DNA of 64,000 bases from an uncultured Methanobrevibacter sp. Its GTDB lineage: Archaea > Methanobacteriota > Methanobacteria > Methanobacteriales > Methanobacteriaceae. The stretch lies in NCBI RefSeq assembly GCF_946404245.1, contig NZ_CAMJCX010000003.1, positions 1 to 64,000 on the forward strand, in the 5' to 3' direction. Both the position numbers and the translations under genes were made by a program. Positions 11,229-22,328 of the stretch are shown here, in pieces (position 1 is the stretch's first letter; each line of letters begins with the position of its first letter). Below the pieces are notes generated by a model, which was given only the letters and a program-made list of their open reading frames with translations, had not been told where the DNA came from and did no database searches.

Positions 11229-11364
11229 TGTCTGACAGTGAACAATTCGATTGGTACAAATATTATGAACATGCAATATCCTATCAAAATGTATAATAAA
11301 TGCCACCAAAGAGCAAAGAGAATATTTGAGTTATTGGACGAATTAAATTAATTATAATTGTTTG

Positions 11365-12726
11365 CTAACTTTTTGATTTGATTCCAACAAATGAAGCAAA
11401 TACAGATGCTATACATAACACCACACAGATAATGCATGTTATTTGACAGCTGCTAATCAATAATGGATAATACTGTGCAATTATTGGAACATCACCCATT
11501 ACGAATGCAAATACAAGTGTCAATATGCCCATACTCATTGCCTGGCCTACCGTACGCATTGTTGCAACCGCCGCTGATGCAACTGAGGTGTCTTTCGCAG
11601 GAACTGAACCCATGATGACATTTGTGTTCGGAGGAGAGAACAGCCCGAAACCAATACCGTAAATAATCATTGAAACAATTAAAAATACCATTGGAGTTGC
11701 AGCATCTAAAGATGAGAACAGAAACAGTGAAACTGTTCCCAGTGCCATTCCGATAGCTGCCAGGATTTGCGGAACGAACTTGTCTGACAATCTGCCTGCA
11801 ATCGGCGCTAAAACCACTTGACACAACGGAGCGACAAGCAATATCATACCTGCAGTCTGTGAATCAAACCCTTTAATATATTGCAGGTGATAGTTAAGGA
11901 TTGTTGTTACTGCATAAGTAGCCAAATAAGCGCACAGTGATGCGAAATTGGCTGATAGAAATTTATGGTTTTTGAAAAACCTTATGTCAAAGACTGGATA
12001 TTCCTGTTTCAGTTCAATCAAACCGAATACTACAAGAATTATCAATCCAAGAACTGTCAACACTATTCCCATTTGAGTGTTTAGAATAGTGAATCCATAC
12101 ATAAAGAGCACTATTCCAATTCCATATGCAAATGATCCCTTTATGTCCAGAGGCATGTTTTCAAAGGAACTCCATTCCTCATTGATTCTAGTTAAAAGCA
12201 ATGCAAGAATTGCAAAAAGGAACGGCACTCCAAAGAGCACTACTGATCTCCACCCTAAATTATAATTCAGAATTCCGCCAATAACCGGAGACAATGACAA
12301 TCCCACATATACTCCGGTGATATTTATTCCCAGCGCCTTTCCGCGCTCTTCAGGCGGGAAGGCATTAACAATCATTGCCATGGATGTTACATTAATAAAA
12401 GACAGGGAAATTCCTAAAATAAGTCTGCATAAAAGGAACTGTTCCTGTGAAGTGACAAGCACATTGGCAATTGAAATTATGATAAACAAAACAATGCTTA
12501 TGATTGTAACTTTTTTAAGACCATATTTTCCTGAAATTTGGCCTGCTGGAACCGACAGTACAGCCACAACCAACAAAAAGATAATGGTAACCCAGTTTTG
12601 AATGATATTGCTCATTCCGAATTCAGTTGCGATGGACGGAATGACAATGGTTACCGCATTAACGGCGAATACTGTAAAGAATGATAATACCGTACAAATC
12701 AATAAAATTAAATTTTTCTGTTCCAT
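11365..12726 (-). CDS. MFS transporter (DHA2/multidrug-type)
   Basis: 12-14 hydrophobic helices; LSVPAGQISGKYGLKKV and GRLSDKF loops. Confidence 0.9.
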   Translation of the reverse strand: MEQKNLILLICTVLSFFTVFAVNAVTIVIPSIATEFGMSNIIQNWVTIIFLLVVAVLSVPAGQISGKYGLKKVTIISIVLFIIISIANVLVTSQEQFLLCRLILGISLSFINVTSMAMIVNAFPPEERGKALGINITGVYVGLSLSPVIGGILNYNLGWRSVVLFGVPFLFAILALLLTRINEEWSSFENMPLDIKGSFAYGIGIVLFMYGFTILNTQMGIVLTVLGLIILVVFGLIELKQEYPVFDIRFFKNHKFLSANFASLCAYLATYAVTTILNYHLQYIKGFDSQTAGMILLVAPLCQVVLAPIAGRLSDKFVPQILAAIGMALGTVSLFLFSSLDAATPMVFLIVSMIIYGIGFGLFSPPNTNVIMGSVPAKDTSVASAAVATMRTVGQAMSMGILTLVFAFVMGDVPIIAQYYPLLISSCQITCIICVVLCIASVFASFVGIKSKS

Positions 12727-12768
12727 TAAATGATTATATTAAAGTCATATAATATAATTCTTTTCAAA

Positions 12769-13683
12769 TTATTTCAATTTTGACATCAAACCGGATTTTC
12801 TAGCATAATGGAATAAATAAAGCTGCACATAACCCGCATTTTTGCCAAACTCCTCCATTCCGAATTCACGGACTTTGGCAACACTAATGTCTTTTCCATC
12901 AAAATACAGGTGAGAAACAATTCTTTTTATCCAAACATCTGAAGGAAATGCTTCCCTGAAGTTAAATCCGTATAACAAAATGCAGTCGGCAACTTTCGGA
13001 CCTACACCAGGAACCTTCAATATGCTTTCAAAAGCTTCATCATAGCTCATTTTTGAAATGTCGTGAAGGTCCATTTCATCTGTAAAAAGCTCGCTTGCCT
13101 TTCTCATGTATGGTGCTCTATATCCCACGCCGCAATTTTTAAGATTATTAGTACAGCTTTCAATATCTGAAATATCTGACAAATCAGATTCCTCTTCATC
13201 GTCCAAGTACACATTTAATAAATCGTTGCTTTGAGGAAATGTATAGTAATCCCCATGTTGATTTCCCCAATTCTGCTTTATCTGGGAAATTGATTTTGTC
13301 CACCTTTTAATGGAATTGTTAGCAGAGCATATTGATGAGATAATGCACTCAAAAGGATCAGGTGCCAAAAAGAGTCTCAAGCCATTGCAGAATTTGGACA
13401 TCTCGGAAAGCTCGGCGTGATTGCCCAAATATTTATAAAAATTATCCAAATCAAAATCCAAGTCAAAAATATAGCTTAATTTTGAAACGGCTTCATCCTG
13501 AGAGATGTCCCCTTCAAAATCAAAATCAAAAAATTCGCCTGATTGCCTTACATTGAAAATTACAGGTTTGCCATCAACATTGACAACATTAGAAAAAGTA
13601 CCGTCGACTTCCATCCAAGGAGGCTGTGAAGTCTGACCTGACAATTGTGTCAGTTCCAAGTCAATAGGTGTTTTGATAATCAT
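12769..13683 (-). CDS. OGG/AlkA-type HhH-GPD DNA glycosylase
   Basis: [20 protein letters not shown]...[11 protein letters not shown] helix-hairpin-helix plus catalytic Asp. Confidence 0.9.
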   Translation of the reverse strand: MIIKTPIDLELTQLSGQTSQPPWMEVDGTFSNVVNVDGKPVIFNVRQSGEFFDFDFEGDISQDEAVSKLSYIFDLDFDLDNFYKYLGNHAELSEMSKFCNGLRLFLAPDPFECIISSICSANNSIKRWTKSISQIKQNWGNQHGDYYTFPQSNDLLNVYLDDEEESDLSDISDIESCTNNLKNCGVGYRAPYMRKASELFTDEMDLHDISKMSYDEAFESILKVPGVGPKVADCILLYGFNFREAFPSDVWIKRIVSHLYFDGKDISVAKVREFGMEEFGKNAGYVQLYLFHYARKSGLMSKLK

Positions 13684-14504
13684 AAGCGGACAGCCACATT
13701 ATTCTCTTTGAGGTATTCCTTTACGGTACCTATTGAATATTGGTTAAAATGAAATATGCTTGCTGCAAGAGCTGCTGAAACGTCAGTCTTTTCAAACACT
13801 TCAAGAATGTGTTTCGGTTCTCCAACACCGCCGCTTGCTATAACCGGAATGTCAACCGCATCATTGATTGTCTTGTTCAGTTCAATGTCATATCCGTTTT
13901 GGGTTCCATCTCCATCCATACTTGTAAGCAATATCTCTCCCGCTCCACGTTCCTGACATTCCACTGCCCATTGGATTGCGTCAATACCAGTGAATTCACG
14001 TCCTCCGTAAATGCTTGTATCAAACCAGCAGTAACCCTTTTCAGTTTCAATGACAGTTTTATCCGGAGCATCGTCTGGATGGTCAACATATCTTCTTTTT
14101 GCATCGATTCCGATTACCACCGCCTGGGATCCTACAACTTTTGAAGCATCTGTCAACAATTGAGGATTCTTGATGGCCGCAGTATTTGTTGAGCATTTAT
14201 CAGCGCCTGCCCTAAGCATTTTAATGTAATCGTCGACCTTTCTTATTCCTCCACCTACACATATCGGCATAAAAACGTTTTCTGTGAGTCTGTCAATAAC
14301 ATCTGCCATTGTTGCACGGCGTTCATGTGATGCAGTGATGTCCAATACAACAACTTCGTCTGCTCCTTCCTCATAATATCTTGTTGCAAGGTCTACAGGG
14401 TTACCCGCATATTTTATTTCCTTAAATTCGACACCCTTAACAACTCTACCTTCTGGAACCTGCAAATCACAATCTAGACAAGGAATAATTCTTTTAGTCA
14501 ACAT
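13680..14504 (-). CDS. hisF: Imidazole glycerol phosphate synthase, cyclase subunit
   Basis: [45 protein letters not shown]; internal Met chosen as start. Confidence 0.96.
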   Translation of the reverse strand: MLTKRIIPCLDCDLQVPEGRVVKGVEFKEIKYAGNPVDLATRYYEEGADEVVVLDITASHERRATMADVIDRLTENVFMPICVGGGIRKVDDYIKMLRAGADKCSTNTAAIKNPQLLTDASKVVGSQAVVIGIDAKRRYVDHPDDAPDKTVIETEKGYCWFDTSIYGGREFTGIDAIQWAVECQERGAGEILLTSMDGDGTQNGYDIELNKTINDAVDIPVIASGGVGEPKHILEVFEKTDVSAALAASIFHFNQYSIGTVKEYLKENNVAVRL

Positions 14505-14551
14505 AATATCATAATAAAAAAAAGAGTATTGTTTTTTAAAAAACAATATTT

Positions 14552-14713
14552 TTAAGCTGAATATCTTAAAACAAAACAGAATATAGCTAAAATTATAGTA
14601 GCTATTAATACATGCTCAGGAGCGAGTTTAGGACCTAAACTTTCTTCATCAAAGTATCTAACTAAACCTGCACCGGTTTGAGGCATAGAAATCTTATCAT
14701 TTTTTTTCGCCAT
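14552..14713 (-). CDS. secG: Preprotein translocase subunit SecG/Sec61-beta (53 aa, absent from ORF track)
   Basis: Hand translation: [53 protein letters not shown]; matches archaeal Sec61-beta pattern. Confidence 0.9.
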   Translation of the reverse strand: MAKKNDKISMPQTGAGLVRYFDEESLGPKLAPEHVLIATIILAIFCFVLRYSA

Positions 14714-14784
14714 AAGTAATCTCCTATAAAATTAATTAATATAAAATAACTGAATATAATTATTTTCCTCATCATATATAAAGT

Positions 14785-15252
14785 TTAAATTTTTTCTTTT
14801 TTGATAACTTTAATGTCACTGATTCTTGTGTCAGGATATTGACCATCTTCATCTTTCTCAACAGCCTTTACCATATCCCATACGGTTAAAAGAGCAACAC
14901 TAACACCGGTTATAGCCTCCATCTCCACACCAGTTTTGCCTAAAGTATTTACAGCACATCTGGCTATAATCTCATTGGATTTAACTTCAAAATCAAGCTC
15001 TATTCCAGTCAATGCCAATGGATGGCAAAGCGGAATTATTGAAGAAGTATTTTTAACGGCCTGAATTCCTGCAATTTGAGCGGTTGTTAAAACATTTCCT
15101 TTTTTAATTTCTTCATTTTGAATTAGGTTTATTGTATTTTCATCCAAAAAGATACTGCCACTGGCAATAGCTCTTCTTTTCTGGTCTGGCTTGCCGCCAA
15201 CTTCAACCATATGTACGCCGTTTTCTGTTAAATGTGTAAATTCATCTGCCAT
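14785..15252 (-). CDS. moaC: Cyclic pyranopterin monophosphate synthase
   Basis: IPLCHPLALTGIELDFE and GKTGVEMEAITGVSVALLTVWDMVKA motifs. Confidence 0.96.
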   Translation of the reverse strand: MADEFTHLTENGVHMVEVGGKPDQKRRAIASGSIFLDENTINLIQNEEIKKGNVLTTAQIAGIQAVKNTSSIIPLCHPLALTGIELDFEVKSNEIIARCAVNTLGKTGVEMEAITGVSVALLTVWDMVKAVEKDEDGQYPDTRISDIKVIKKEKI

Positions 15253-15257
15253 AATAT

Positions 15258-16466
15258 CTACTTCTCGCTTACTTCAATTACGTCCAGCTGTTCACATACA
15301 GCATTAACTCCCAATATTTCTCCAACATTAGGATGACTTCTGCCTTCATCGCCTGAAATTAATTCTTTAATGTATAATCCGCCTTCCGTTTTAATGATCA
15401 TTGTGAAATGTGTATCATCAACTATTTCATAAGATAAGTCCAGCACATGCTTGATGCGCACCTTATCTGCACGTCTTCTAAGCACCCTTAAAGGTGTTTG
15501 TTGGTGAATTTCATCCAATTTTGTCAATTCCTCCAATTTATCCTTATCGAATGCCTTATCACATTTTACAGAGGCTTGATAAACTTTATATGTGTCTGGA
15601 GAAGACTGTTTGATTTCTGCCTTACGTCTCCTCTCGCAAAGGTGTAAATTATGATAGGAAGTTTTGCCTTCATTTATTTTATTAATTTCCTCTTCCAGTT
15701 TAGCCAAATCAAGATTTCTGATTTTCGGTTCCTTGATTTCAAGAACAAACGGCCTTCCTGAACCCAGCATCAACACATCAATGTCTTCTCGACCCGCACC
15801 ATGGAATTTGGCTTCTTTACCTTTTGTTAATTTTAAAAAATGCTCAGAAATTAACTCTTCTACAGATTCGGGATACTGTTTTCCAGTGTAATTGCACTCC
15901 TCACAGCCTCTTCCCTTACATTTGGTACATGGCCATTTTGTTTGGGGAATTCCACGTTTAAGCTTATTGTATTTTCCTTCAATATACAATGGATTGATTT
16001 GGATTCTGACTTTTGGCTCATTGACCAGATCAATGTTAAAGACAATATCCTGGGATTCGAATTCGGCTTCCTTGTCATATCTCTCCCAAATTCCAAGACC
16101 TATAAGCCTGTTGACTTCCTTTTTGATGGTTTCAACGCTTAAATTAAATTTTTCAGATAACTCCTCATCTCTTTTTTGAATGTCCTTGTCGATTTTGGAG
16201 CCCACCAGGAATGTGTCGAACTCAATTCCCAATTGGTTTATCTTATCATCAATCTTTTTGTATAAATCATCATCAAGCTTGTCGAATAGATTATCACAGA
16301 CAACGCAGTCAACGTCGTCCAAATCTATGTCAAGCCCTTCACATACCTTATCTGCTCTTTCAATGTTGTTGGTGCCTTCTATTGTCTTTGATAATTTACG
16401 TCCCAAACAATTTTTGCAGATTTTTCCATCAGTCTCTTCTAAAATTTTTTTAGCTAACTCGTACAT
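15258..16466 (-). CDS. pus10: tRNA pseudouridine synthase Pus10
   Basis: CKNCLGRKLS N-terminal zinc site, FHGAGREDIDVLMLGSGRPFVLEIKEP, TEGGLYIKELISGDEGRSHPNVGEIL. Confidence 0.94.
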   Translation of the reverse strand: MYELAKKILEETDGKICKNCLGRKLSKTIEGTNNIERADKVCEGLDIDLDDVDCVVCDNLFDKLDDDLYKKIDDKINQLGIEFDTFLVGSKIDKDIQKRDEELSEKFNLSVETIKKEVNRLIGLGIWERYDKEAEFESQDIVFNIDLVNEPKVRIQINPLYIEGKYNKLKRGIPQTKWPCTKCKGRGCEECNYTGKQYPESVEELISEHFLKLTKGKEAKFHGAGREDIDVLMLGSGRPFVLEIKEPKIRNLDLAKLEEEINKINEGKTSYHNLHLCERRRKAEIKQSSPDTYKVYQASVKCDKAFDKDKLEELTKLDEIHQQTPLRVLRRRADKVRIKHVLDLSYEIVDDTHFTMIIKTEGGLYIKELISGDEGRSHPNVGEILGVNAVCEQLDVIEVSEK

Positions 16467-16467
16467 T

Positions 16468-17820
16468 TTATCTATTCATGAATTGGCCCATCATACGGTT
16501 CATTGCACCGCCACCTAAACGGCCACCACGTTTTCCTATTCCTTTCATTGTCTTTTTGGTATTGTTATAGTATTTTAGAAGTTCCTTAACTTCGCTTTCC
16601 TGTACCCCCGCACCGCGAGCAATTCTGCGAATGCGTGATTGCTTAATGATTTTAGGATTTAACATTTCTTCTTCGGTCATGGAAGACATCATGATTTTAT
16701 AGGTATCAATCTTGTCTTCTGTCATCTTGGATGCTTCTTTTGAAATCTTATTTCCCATACCAGGAATCATGTTGAGCACTTGCTGCATCGGTCCCATCTT
16801 GTTCATCATGTCAAACTGGTTTTTCATATCCATCAGTGTGAACTTACCTGTCAGCATGTTGTTCATGGTTTTTTCTGCAATGTCCTCATCAATGTTTTCT
16901 TCAGCCTTTTCTATAAGGGATTTGATATCCCCCATTCCAAGCAATCTGGAAATAAACCTTTCAGGATCAAACAGCTCAAAGTCGTCAATCCTCTCACCGG
17001 TACCGATGAACTTGATTGGAGCGCCTGTTTCTGCAACAGCTGACATCGCACCCCCTCCTTTAGCTGAACCGTCCAATTTTGTAATGATGATTGAACCGAT
17101 ATCGGTTGCCTGTGAAAACGCTTTGGCCTGTTCGCCCGCTTGCTGACCGATGGTTCCGTCAATGACAAGAATAGCTTCATTTGGATTGATGATATTGTCC
17201 AGTTCGTCCATCTCTGCAATAAGGTCTTCTTCCTGCTTGTGTCTACCTGCAGTATCGAAAATGATAACTTTCCTGTTTTTGAATTCCTGCAAACCTTTTT
17301 GCGCAAGGTCAAGCGCATCCTTATTGTCAGGATCACCGTATAGAGGAACATCCATCTCTTCAGTCAATTGCCTTAACTGTTCGTAAGCCGCAGGCCTCCA
17401 TGTGTCTGTACAAACAACAGCAGGATTGAAACCTTTTTTCTGAAGGTATCTGCATAACTTACCGATTGTGGTGGTTTTACCACTACCCTGAAGACCCAGG
17501 AATAAAATTTTATATGGCCTTTCATTGATATCCAGTCCGGCGGCTTCGCTGCCTAAAAGATTTACCATTTCCTCATAAATGATGGTTATGACATGTTCCC
17601 TTGGAGTGATTCCTTTTGGAGGTTCCTCATCAAGAGCCCTTGATTCAATTTTTTTAGATAAATCTAAAACTAATTTAATATTAACGTCGGATTGGATTAA
17701 TGCACGTTGAATATCTTTAACAACTTCCTTGATTGTCTTTTTATCGATTACTGACATTCCTACTAATTTTTTCATGGTATTAGTAAGATTTTCTCCTAAA
17801 TTTCCGAGCATATTAATCAC
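16468..17820 (-). CDS. srp54: Signal recognition particle 54 kDa protein
   Basis: [41 protein letters not shown], methionine-rich C-terminus. Confidence 0.97.
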   Translation of the reverse strand: MINMLGNLGENLTNTMKKLVGMSVIDKKTIKEVVKDIQRALIQSDVNIKLVLDLSKKIESRALDEEPPKGITPREHVITIIYEEMVNLLGSEAAGLDINERPYKILFLGLQGSGKTTTIGKLCRYLQKKGFNPAVVCTDTWRPAAYEQLRQLTEEMDVPLYGDPDNKDALDLAQKGLQEFKNRKVIIFDTAGRHKQEEDLIAEMDELDNIINPNEAILVIDGTIGQQAGEQAKAFSQATDIGSIIITKLDGSAKGGGAMSAVAETGAPIKFIGTGERIDDFELFDPERFISRLLGMGDIKSLIEKAEENIDEDIAEKTMNNMLTGKFTLMDMKNQFDMMNKMGPMQQVLNMIPGMGNKISKEASKMTEDKIDTYKIMMSSMTEEEMLNPKIIKQSRIRRIARGAGVQESEVKELLKYYNNTKKTMKGIGKRGGRLGGGAMNRMMGQFMNR

Positions 17821-17904
17821 TTAAAATAATTGATTTTAGAAAACTTATATAATTATAATAAAATATATTTATAATTAACAAGTTTTAAATTTTTGTGTGA
17901 GACT

Positions 17905-18474
17905 ATGTTAGAAGAAGTAATCAAATCATTAGAAGCATCCCCAATTGTGAAAAAAGGCGAATATAACTATTTTGTAAACCCTATAAGTGATGGTGTTCCA
18001 GCAATGGACCCGTTAATGCTTAGAGAACTGGCATTGGCTGTTCATAAATACGCTGACTTGGATATTGATAAAATCGTTGCTGTTGAAGCAATGGGAATTC
18101 ACTTAGCAACTGCACTCTCCCTTGCAACAGACATTCCTTTCGTCGTAATACGTAAAAGGCAATACGGCCTTCCTGGAGAAACAGAAGTGTATCAGAAAAC
18201 AGGCTACGGTTCATCAAACCTTTATGTGAATGATTTGCACGAAGGCGAAAAAATTTTACTAATTGACGACGTTGTAAGTACCGGAGGAACCTTAGTCGCA
18301 TTGATTAAAACACTGAAAGATATGGGTCTGGACTTGAAATCCGTAGTGGCTATCATCGATAAAGGCGAAGGTAAGGAAATCGTCAAAAAGGAAACCGGCG
18401 TTGATGTTTTATCTATAGTAAAACTGGACGTCATTGACGGCAAAGTGGTTATCGAAAGCACAATTGAAGATTAA
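17905..18474 (+). CDS. hpt: Hypoxanthine/guanine phosphoribosyltransferase
   Basis: PRTase motif [26 protein letters not shown] before ATG at 17905. Confidence 0.93.
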   Translation: MLEEVIKSLEASPIVKKGEYNYFVNPISDGVPAMDPLMLRELALAVHKYADLDIDKIVAVEAMGIHLATALSLATDIPFVVIRKRQYGLPGETEVYQKTGYGSSNLYVNDLHEGEKILLIDDVVSTGGTLVALIKTLKDMGLDLKSVVAIIDKGEGKEIVKKETGVDVLSIVKLDVIDGKVVIESTIED

Positions 18475-18475
18475 A

Positions 18476-19480
18476 ATGTCAATGTATGATATGGATTTGG
18501 ACAGGGTAATCCGTAAGATAAACTCAAAAGACGCACAGATAGTTGGGCTTCAGTTTCCTGAAGGCTTGAAGATGCAAGCCATTAAAATAGCTCGCCAAAT
18601 TGAGGATGAAACTGATGCAACAGTGATTATTTCCGGAGATCCATGTTTTGGTGCCTGTGATGTGAGTGACTGGAAAATGAAAGGGTCAGTTGACCTTATC
18701 GTCCATTATGGTCACACCCCGCTTCCGCTGAAATATGAGATTCCGACCCTTTTTATTGAGGCCTTTTCAAATATTGACATTAAAAAAGACCTTGAAAAAT
18801 GTTTGGATGAAATAAAGGGCTATTCAAGAATAGGGCTGGTCACAACCACACAACACCTGCATCTTTTAAATGAAACAAAGGATTTTCTTGAGGACAATGG
18901 GAAAGAGGTTATTCTCGGATCTTCACCGTCAACCAGAAAGGGACAGGTTTTGGGATGCAACTTCTCTTCCATCAAGGATTTGGACGTTGAAGTAATCCTT
19001 TTTATAGGCAGCGGAAACTTCCACCCTCTGGGCATAAGACTATTCTCAAACGTTCCTGTCCTGGCGCTTGATCCATACAACAGCGAAATCAGAAGTATGG
19101 ACGAATATGCTGATAGAATCTTAAGAATACGCTTTGCAAGAATAACAAAAGCAAAATCCGCTAAAAAATGGGGAATAATAGTCTCCTCAAAAGAAGGCCA
19201 ATACAGGATGGCGCTGGCAAGACAACTGAAAAAGACCCTTGAAGACAATGGCATGGAAGCATATATCATTTTAGCGGACAATATAAATCCAGATATACTA
19301 TTACCTTATTTTGAGTTGGAAGCATTTGTTGTGAGCGCTTGTCCAAGAATAGCTATTGATGATTCTCAAATGTATAAAAAACCACTCCTGACACCTCAAG
19401 AACTGGAGATTGTATTGAACAAGAGAGAGTGGGAAAATTATCAATTGGATGAAATTTTGTTCCATGAACGTTATAAATAG
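18476..19480 (+). CDS. dph2: Diphthamide biosynthesis enzyme Dph2
   Basis: [40 protein letters not shown] motifs. Confidence 0.95.
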   Translation: MSMYDMDLDRVIRKINSKDAQIVGLQFPEGLKMQAIKIARQIEDETDATVIISGDPCFGACDVSDWKMKGSVDLIVHYGHTPLPLKYEIPTLFIEAFSNIDIKKDLEKCLDEIKGYSRIGLVTTTQHLHLLNETKDFLEDNGKEVILGSSPSTRKGQVLGCNFSSIKDLDVEVILFIGSGNFHPLGIRLFSNVPVLALDPYNSEIRSMDEYADRILRIRFARITKAKSAKKWGIIVSSKEGQYRMALARQLKKTLEDNGMEAYIILADNINPDILLPYFELEAFVVSACPRIAIDDSQMYKKPLLTPQELEIVLNKREWENYQLDEILFHERYK

Positions 19481-19554
19481 TTTTAAATATGAATATAAAT
19501 AAAATTATTATATTAAAGAAATTTTTATAAAATCTTTGTTTTGGTGATTTTAAT

Positions 19555-20124
19555 ATGGATATGAAAGAGGAAAAAATAGTAATGCCTGGAGATAAATTAG
19601 GAATAATTGAGCAATATCTCCCAGGAGACGGTACTTATGATGATAATGGAGATATCAAATCATCTGTACTTGGTAATGTTAAAATTAATCAAAAAATGAA
19701 GGTTATTTCTGTTGAGGGTACTGCCAAACCGGCACTCCTGAAAGTAGGAGATATCATATATGGTCAAATTACTGACATCAAACCTCAAAGAGCTAATGTA
19801 AAAATCGAATGCATGAAAGACAATGCAAGACCATTGGCACTGCCATATATGGGTGCAATCCACATCTCTCAAGCTAAAAAGGATTATCTCGAAAAATTAT
19901 CAGACGCTTTTAGAATAGGAGACATCATACAAGCTAAAGTTGTTAAAATTACTGGAGATAATGTTGATTTAGGCACAGTGGATGACGATTGCGGAGTACT
20001 TAAAGCAATGTGCACCAGATGCAGAGATTTCATGCACACAACCTCAAAAGATAATGAACTTCAATGTAATACTTGTAATAAAAAAGAAAAACGTAAAGTT
20101 TCTAAAAACTACGTTAATGATTAA
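19555..20124 (+). CDS. csl4: Exosome complex RNA-binding protein Csl4
   Basis: S1-like domain plus C-terminal zinc ribbon (CTRC...CNTC); start of csl4-rpoL order. Confidence 0.9.
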   Translation: MDMKEEKIVMPGDKLGIIEQYLPGDGTYDDNGDIKSSVLGNVKINQKMKVISVEGTAKPALLKVGDIIYGQITDIKPQRANVKIECMKDNARPLALPYMGAIHISQAKKDYLEKLSDAFRIGDIIQAKVVKITGDNVDLGTVDDDCGVLKAMCTRCRDFMHTTSKDNELQCNTCNKKEKRKVSKNYVND

Positions 20125-20138
20125 TTAAGGTTGATAAA

Positions 20139-20417
20139 ATGGAAAATATTGAAATTATTGAAGATAAAACTTTAGAATTAACATTTATTGTAAAAGATGA
20201 AAGTCACGGTGTCTGTAATGCTTTAAGACATATCTTAATGCAAGACCCTGACGTGGAATATGCTGTTTACAATATTGATCACCCTCTTACCGGAAAACCT
20301 GAAATGACAATTAAAACCAAAAGAGGAAAAAGACCAAGAATTGTATTGAAAAAAGCAGCAGAAAAACTCCAAGAAGAAAGTGCTGATTTTAAAAAACTTA
20401 TCGACGAAGCTTTATAG
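20139..20417 (+). CDS. rpoL: DNA-directed RNA polymerase subunit L
   Basis: DESHGVCNALRHILMQDPDVEYAVYNIDHPL is typical of RpoL/Rpb11. Confidence 0.95.
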   Translation: MENIEIIEDKTLELTFIVKDESHGVCNALRHILMQDPDVEYAVYNIDHPLTGKPEMTIKTKRGKRPRIVLKKAAEKLQEESADFKKLIDEAL

Positions 20418-20446
20418 CTTCACTATTATTTTTTTAATGTGATTTG

Positions 20447-20869
20447 ATGGCAAATTACAAGATTCCTTCATTAACTGCGGACATCTTTATTTTTGATGAT
20501 GATTTTAACTTTATTCTAATTAAAAGAAAAAATGATCCTTATAAAGACTGTTGGGCATTACCTGGAGGATTTGTGGAATATGGTGAAAGTGTAGAAACTG
20601 CAGCAATACGGGAAGCCAAAGAAGAAACCAGCATAGATGTTGAACTTAAAAGCCTAGTCAACGTTTATTCCAAACCTGATAGAGACCCACGAGGACACAC
20701 AGTCACAGTAGCATTCGCTGCCAAAGGAGATATGAATAATATGAAGGCAGATAGTGATGCCAAAGATATTGCAATTTTTTCAGCTGAAAGTTTGGATGAA
20801 ATTGAAATTGCCTTCGACCATGAAGAAATAATTAAAGATTGCTTAAAAGTAGCAAAAAATGACTTATAA
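20447..20869 (+). CDS. NUDIX hydrolase (ADP-ribose pyrophosphatase-like)
   Basis: Nudix box GGFVEYGESVETAAIREAKEETSI. Confidence 0.92.
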   Translation: MANYKIPSLTADIFIFDDDFNFILIKRKNDPYKDCWALPGGFVEYGESVETAAIREAKEETSIDVELKSLVNVYSKPDRDPRGHTVTVAFAAKGDMNNMKADSDAKDIAIFSAESLDEIEIAFDHEEIIKDCLKVAKNDL

Positions 20870-20947
20870 TGATATATATTTAAATAAGTTGAAAAAAAGA
20901 TTTATTGAATATATATTTGTAAAAATTATTATATAGAGGAGAGTTAA

Positions 20948-21259
20948 ATGGAATTTTGTCCCGAATGTGGAGCAATGATGCTTCCAAATGATGGAGTTTT
21001 AAAATGTAACAGTTGCGGATATTCAAACGAATTGTCTGATAACGATGAATATGCAGTTTCAAAAAAAGTTGAAGCTAAAGAAACTGTTAAAGTATTAGGC
21101 GAAGATGTTGATGTACGCCCAACAACAACCGAAACCTGTCCGGAATGTGGAAATGATAAAGCTTATTATGAATTAAAACAAACTCGTAGTGCTGATGAAG
21201 CACCTACACGTTTCTTTACTTGTACTGAGTGCAAACATACTTGGAGAGAATACGACTGA
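20948..21259 (+). CDS. tfs: Transcription factor S (TFS)
   Basis: N-terminal MEFCPECGAMM ribbon and C-terminal CPECGND...QTRSADEAPTRFFTCTECKHTWRE. Confidence 0.96.
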   Translation: MEFCPECGAMMLPNDGVLKCNSCGYSNELSDNDEYAVSKKVEAKETVKVLGEDVDVRPTTTETCPECGNDKAYYELKQTRSADEAPTRFFTCTECKHTWREYD

Positions 21260-21268
21260 GGGTTGTTC

Positions 21269-22234
21269 ATGAAAGATTCTAAAGAAAAAGAGCATAGAAT
21301 TTCTAATCTGAAAGACATGATTGACAACATCAACGATAACGAAGTTATCGAAGAGGAAATTGAAGAAGATTTAGAGTTAATCAACTATCTTAACGAAGAT
21401 AAAGACGAATATGAAGATTTAGAAATTGATGATGAATTCATCTATCATCCTAGTGATGATGACAATGCTGTTAATTTAGAAGAAAATAATATTAATGAAG
21501 ATTTCATAATCAAAACCCCAAAAGAAGAAATTGATGTAGAAGATGCAACTGAAAATGAAGAGTTTTTTGACGATTTCACATCTGACATGAGCGAAAGTTT
21601 TGACAATATAGTTCATGCTAAAATCGGAAGAACCCCTATTCTAGCAATTGTCAGTACAATTATAGGATTGATTTTGATTGCCATCTCAGCTACAATTTTT
21701 TCATCACGTAGTGACAGAGTTATAGATAATGTTGTTTCCGGTGAAACAAACTTCATTTCAGTGATTTTTTTAATATTTGGTTTATTGTTATTAATTTACG
21801 GACTTTACAAAATCATCGGATTTAAGAATCCCCTGGAAAGTCTCTCAAATAGTATAGATTCAGTTGAAAGCGACGAACCTATTACTAAAAAAGAAGAACC
21901 AAAAGAGAAAGTTATCCCAAAAAGTAACATTCCATTGGACAAGGAATCTTACAAAATTGGTGAATTTAATCTTAAAGAATTAAAAAATAAATTTAAAAAA
22001 CCTTCCACCCCTAAAAAACCAGCACCACCAACTCAAGAGGAATTGGATAAAATCCCTCCAGCTCGTGAAAAACCTAAAGAGAAAAAAGGTCTAACAGCTG
22101 ACGAGATTGAAGAAATGGAATACGAACAGGTCGTTCGTGAAGGAGAATCCATTGATGATATTTTTGCTGAAGTTGAAGACATTGATGAAATGCCTATAAT
22201 TTCTGTTGATAGCGAAGATAAAATTAAAAAATAA
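21269..22234 (+). CDS. Acidic membrane protein of unknown function with two hydrophobic segments
   Basis: Strongly acidic N-terminus, two hydrophobic segments, charged tail; follows tfs by 9 bp. Confidence 0.65.
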   Translation: MKDSKEKEHRISNLKDMIDNINDNEVIEEEIEEDLELINYLNEDKDEYEDLEIDDEFIYHPSDDDNAVNLEENNINEDFIIKTPKEEIDVEDATENEEFFDDFTSDMSESFDNIVHAKIGRTPILAIVSTIIGLILIAISATIFSSRSDRVIDNVVSGETNFISVIFLIFGLLLLIYGLYKIIGFKNPLESLSNSIDSVESDEPITKKEEPKEKVIPKSNIPLDKESYKIGEFNLKELKNKFKKPSTPKKPAPPTQEELDKIPPAREKPKEKKGLTADEIEEMEYEQVVREGESIDDIFAEVEDIDEMPIISVDSEDKIKK

Positions 22235-22253
22235 TTTTTATTATTAATTTTTA

Positions 22254-22327
22254 GGGCCTGTGGTCTAGTCAGGAATGACGCAGGACTTCGGATCCTGAGG
22301 TCGGGGGTTCAAATCCCTCCAGGTCCG
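22254..22327 (+). tRNA. tRNA-Arg (anticodon TCG)
   Basis: Acceptor GGGCCTG/CAGGTCC pairs 7/7 (one G-U); anticodon arm CAGGA-CTTCGGA-TCCTG; T arm GGGGG-TTCAAAT-CCCTCC. Confidence 0.95.
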
Positions 22328-22328
22328 C

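Noticed and set aside
16712-17146. 144-aa plus-strand ORF opposite srp54
   Set aside because: Shadow of a well-supported gene; no RBS or recognisable family.
18820-19281. 153-aa minus-strand ORF opposite dph2
   Set aside because: Shadow ORF; coding evidence is on the plus strand.
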